64,000 nt of DNA from Bacteroidota bacterium (GTDB lineage Bacteria > Bacteroidota > Ignavibacteria > Kapaibacteriales > UBA2268). The stretch spans positions 1 through 64,000 of the forward strand of contig JAJXYC010000013.1 of NCBI GenBank assembly GCA_021780815.1, in the 5' to 3' direction. Positions 63,711-64,000 of this stretch are shown here, in pieces (within the stretch, counting starts at the first letter, position 1; every line of letters starts with the position of its first letter). The translations under genes and the position numbers were made by a program. The notes beneath the pieces were generated by a model that did no database searches, had not been told where the DNA came from, and was given only the letters and a program-made list of their open reading frames with translations.

Positions 63711-64000
63711 ATGGATAAAGTAACCACATTAGCCCATCCCAATATTGCGCTTGTTAAATATTGGGGTAAAAGAGATGAACAATTAAATTTACCTGCTGTT
63801 GGTAGTATTTCGGTTACTTTAGATGAATTACAGACCAGAACAACCATAGAAAAACTTATAGGCAAGTGTCAAGATGAAATTATTTTTAATGATGTTATTG
63901 CTGATGAAAAAGAAGCAGAGAAAATAAGGAAGTATATTGATTTATTTCGTGAAAAAAGTAATGAGAAAATATATTTAAAAGTAGCAACAAGTAATAATTT
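63711..64000 (+). CDS. mvaD: Diphosphomevalonate decarboxylase (5' part; runs off the window)
   Basis: The ATG at 63711 opens a frame that continues to the window end (96 full codons visible). It starts [20 protein letters not shown], then [20 protein letters not shown], the signature N-terminus of GHMP-superfamily diphosphomevalonate decarboxylase ([12 protein letters not shown], SSxSxTL). This enzyme makes isopentenyl diphosphate from mevalonate diphosphate with ATP. Its presence implies a mevalonate route to isoprenoids, which supply MenA and polyprenyl-phosphate sugar carriers. The related mevalonate-3-kinase cannot be ruled out from the N-terminus alone. Confidence 0.9.
   Translation, partial: MDKVTTLAHPNIALVKYWGKRDEQLNLPAVGSISVTLDELQTRTTIEKLIGKCQDEIIFNDVIADEKEAEKIRKYIDLFREKSNEKIYLKVATSNN

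Overview
The window is very AT-rich bacterial chromosome, most likely from the Bacteroidota/Chlorobiota (FCB) group, with a lineage such as Ignavibacteria or Kapabacteria as the best guess. Three things point there. Two proteins end in type IX secretion (T9SS) type A-like sorting domains. At least one promoter fits the Bacteroidota pattern TTG-N19-TAnnTTTG. The gene content (TonB receptor with a carboxypeptidase-regulatory-like domain, MenA, GEVED and TIG modules, a large set of secreted beta-rich proteins) is typical of that group. The species assignment is inference.

Layout. 1-1.8 kb: the 3' end of a gene that may encode an NlpC/P60-like effector tip, coupled through TAATG to a small membrane protein, then a secreted protein and two decayed copies of a GLAPE (RHS-junction-like) coding motif; this looks like the tail of a polymorphic-toxin locus. 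1.9-20 kb: mainly housekeeping and accessory genes on both strands. These are a TIG-repeat/FGE-like lipoprotein, MurB, Rho, two tandem paralogous GT-C-like membrane proteins, an A-type Fe-S carrier, glutathione peroxidase, AlkD, an isolated NuoE, a rhomboid-like protein without catalytic residues, a TonB receptor, MenA and an ABC-F ATPase.

19.8-48.7 kb: a continuous minus-strand block of about 29 kb. In transcription order it has a NarL-type regulator, an 871-aa GIGTT-type fibre-like protein with a near-perfect internal duplication, a 4097-aa modular surface protein, a 736-aa relative of it, three tightly packed secreted proteins (one with a dockerin-like C-terminus, one with WD40-like repeats and a T9SS tail), an OmpA-domain outer-membrane protein, a lone receiver, a CHASE-PAS histidine-kinase-like protein with a degenerate ATPase end, and a receiver-kinase hybrid. 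I read this as a surface-structure and signalling locus. It is the most likely place for an undescribed system.

48.8-64 kb: NadE, a DUF948/YtxH pair, KdsC-type phosphatase, PrmA, Ppx/GppA, a methyltransferase, thioredoxin, tRNA-Ser(GGA), an S66 LD-carboxypeptidase, a 1529-aa vWA protein with a T9SS tail, an EF-P without Lys at the modified position, RuvB, a cupin and the start of diphosphomevalonate decarboxylase. Several intrinsic terminators and long inverted repeats are visible. No IS element, CRISPR array or rRNA was seen.
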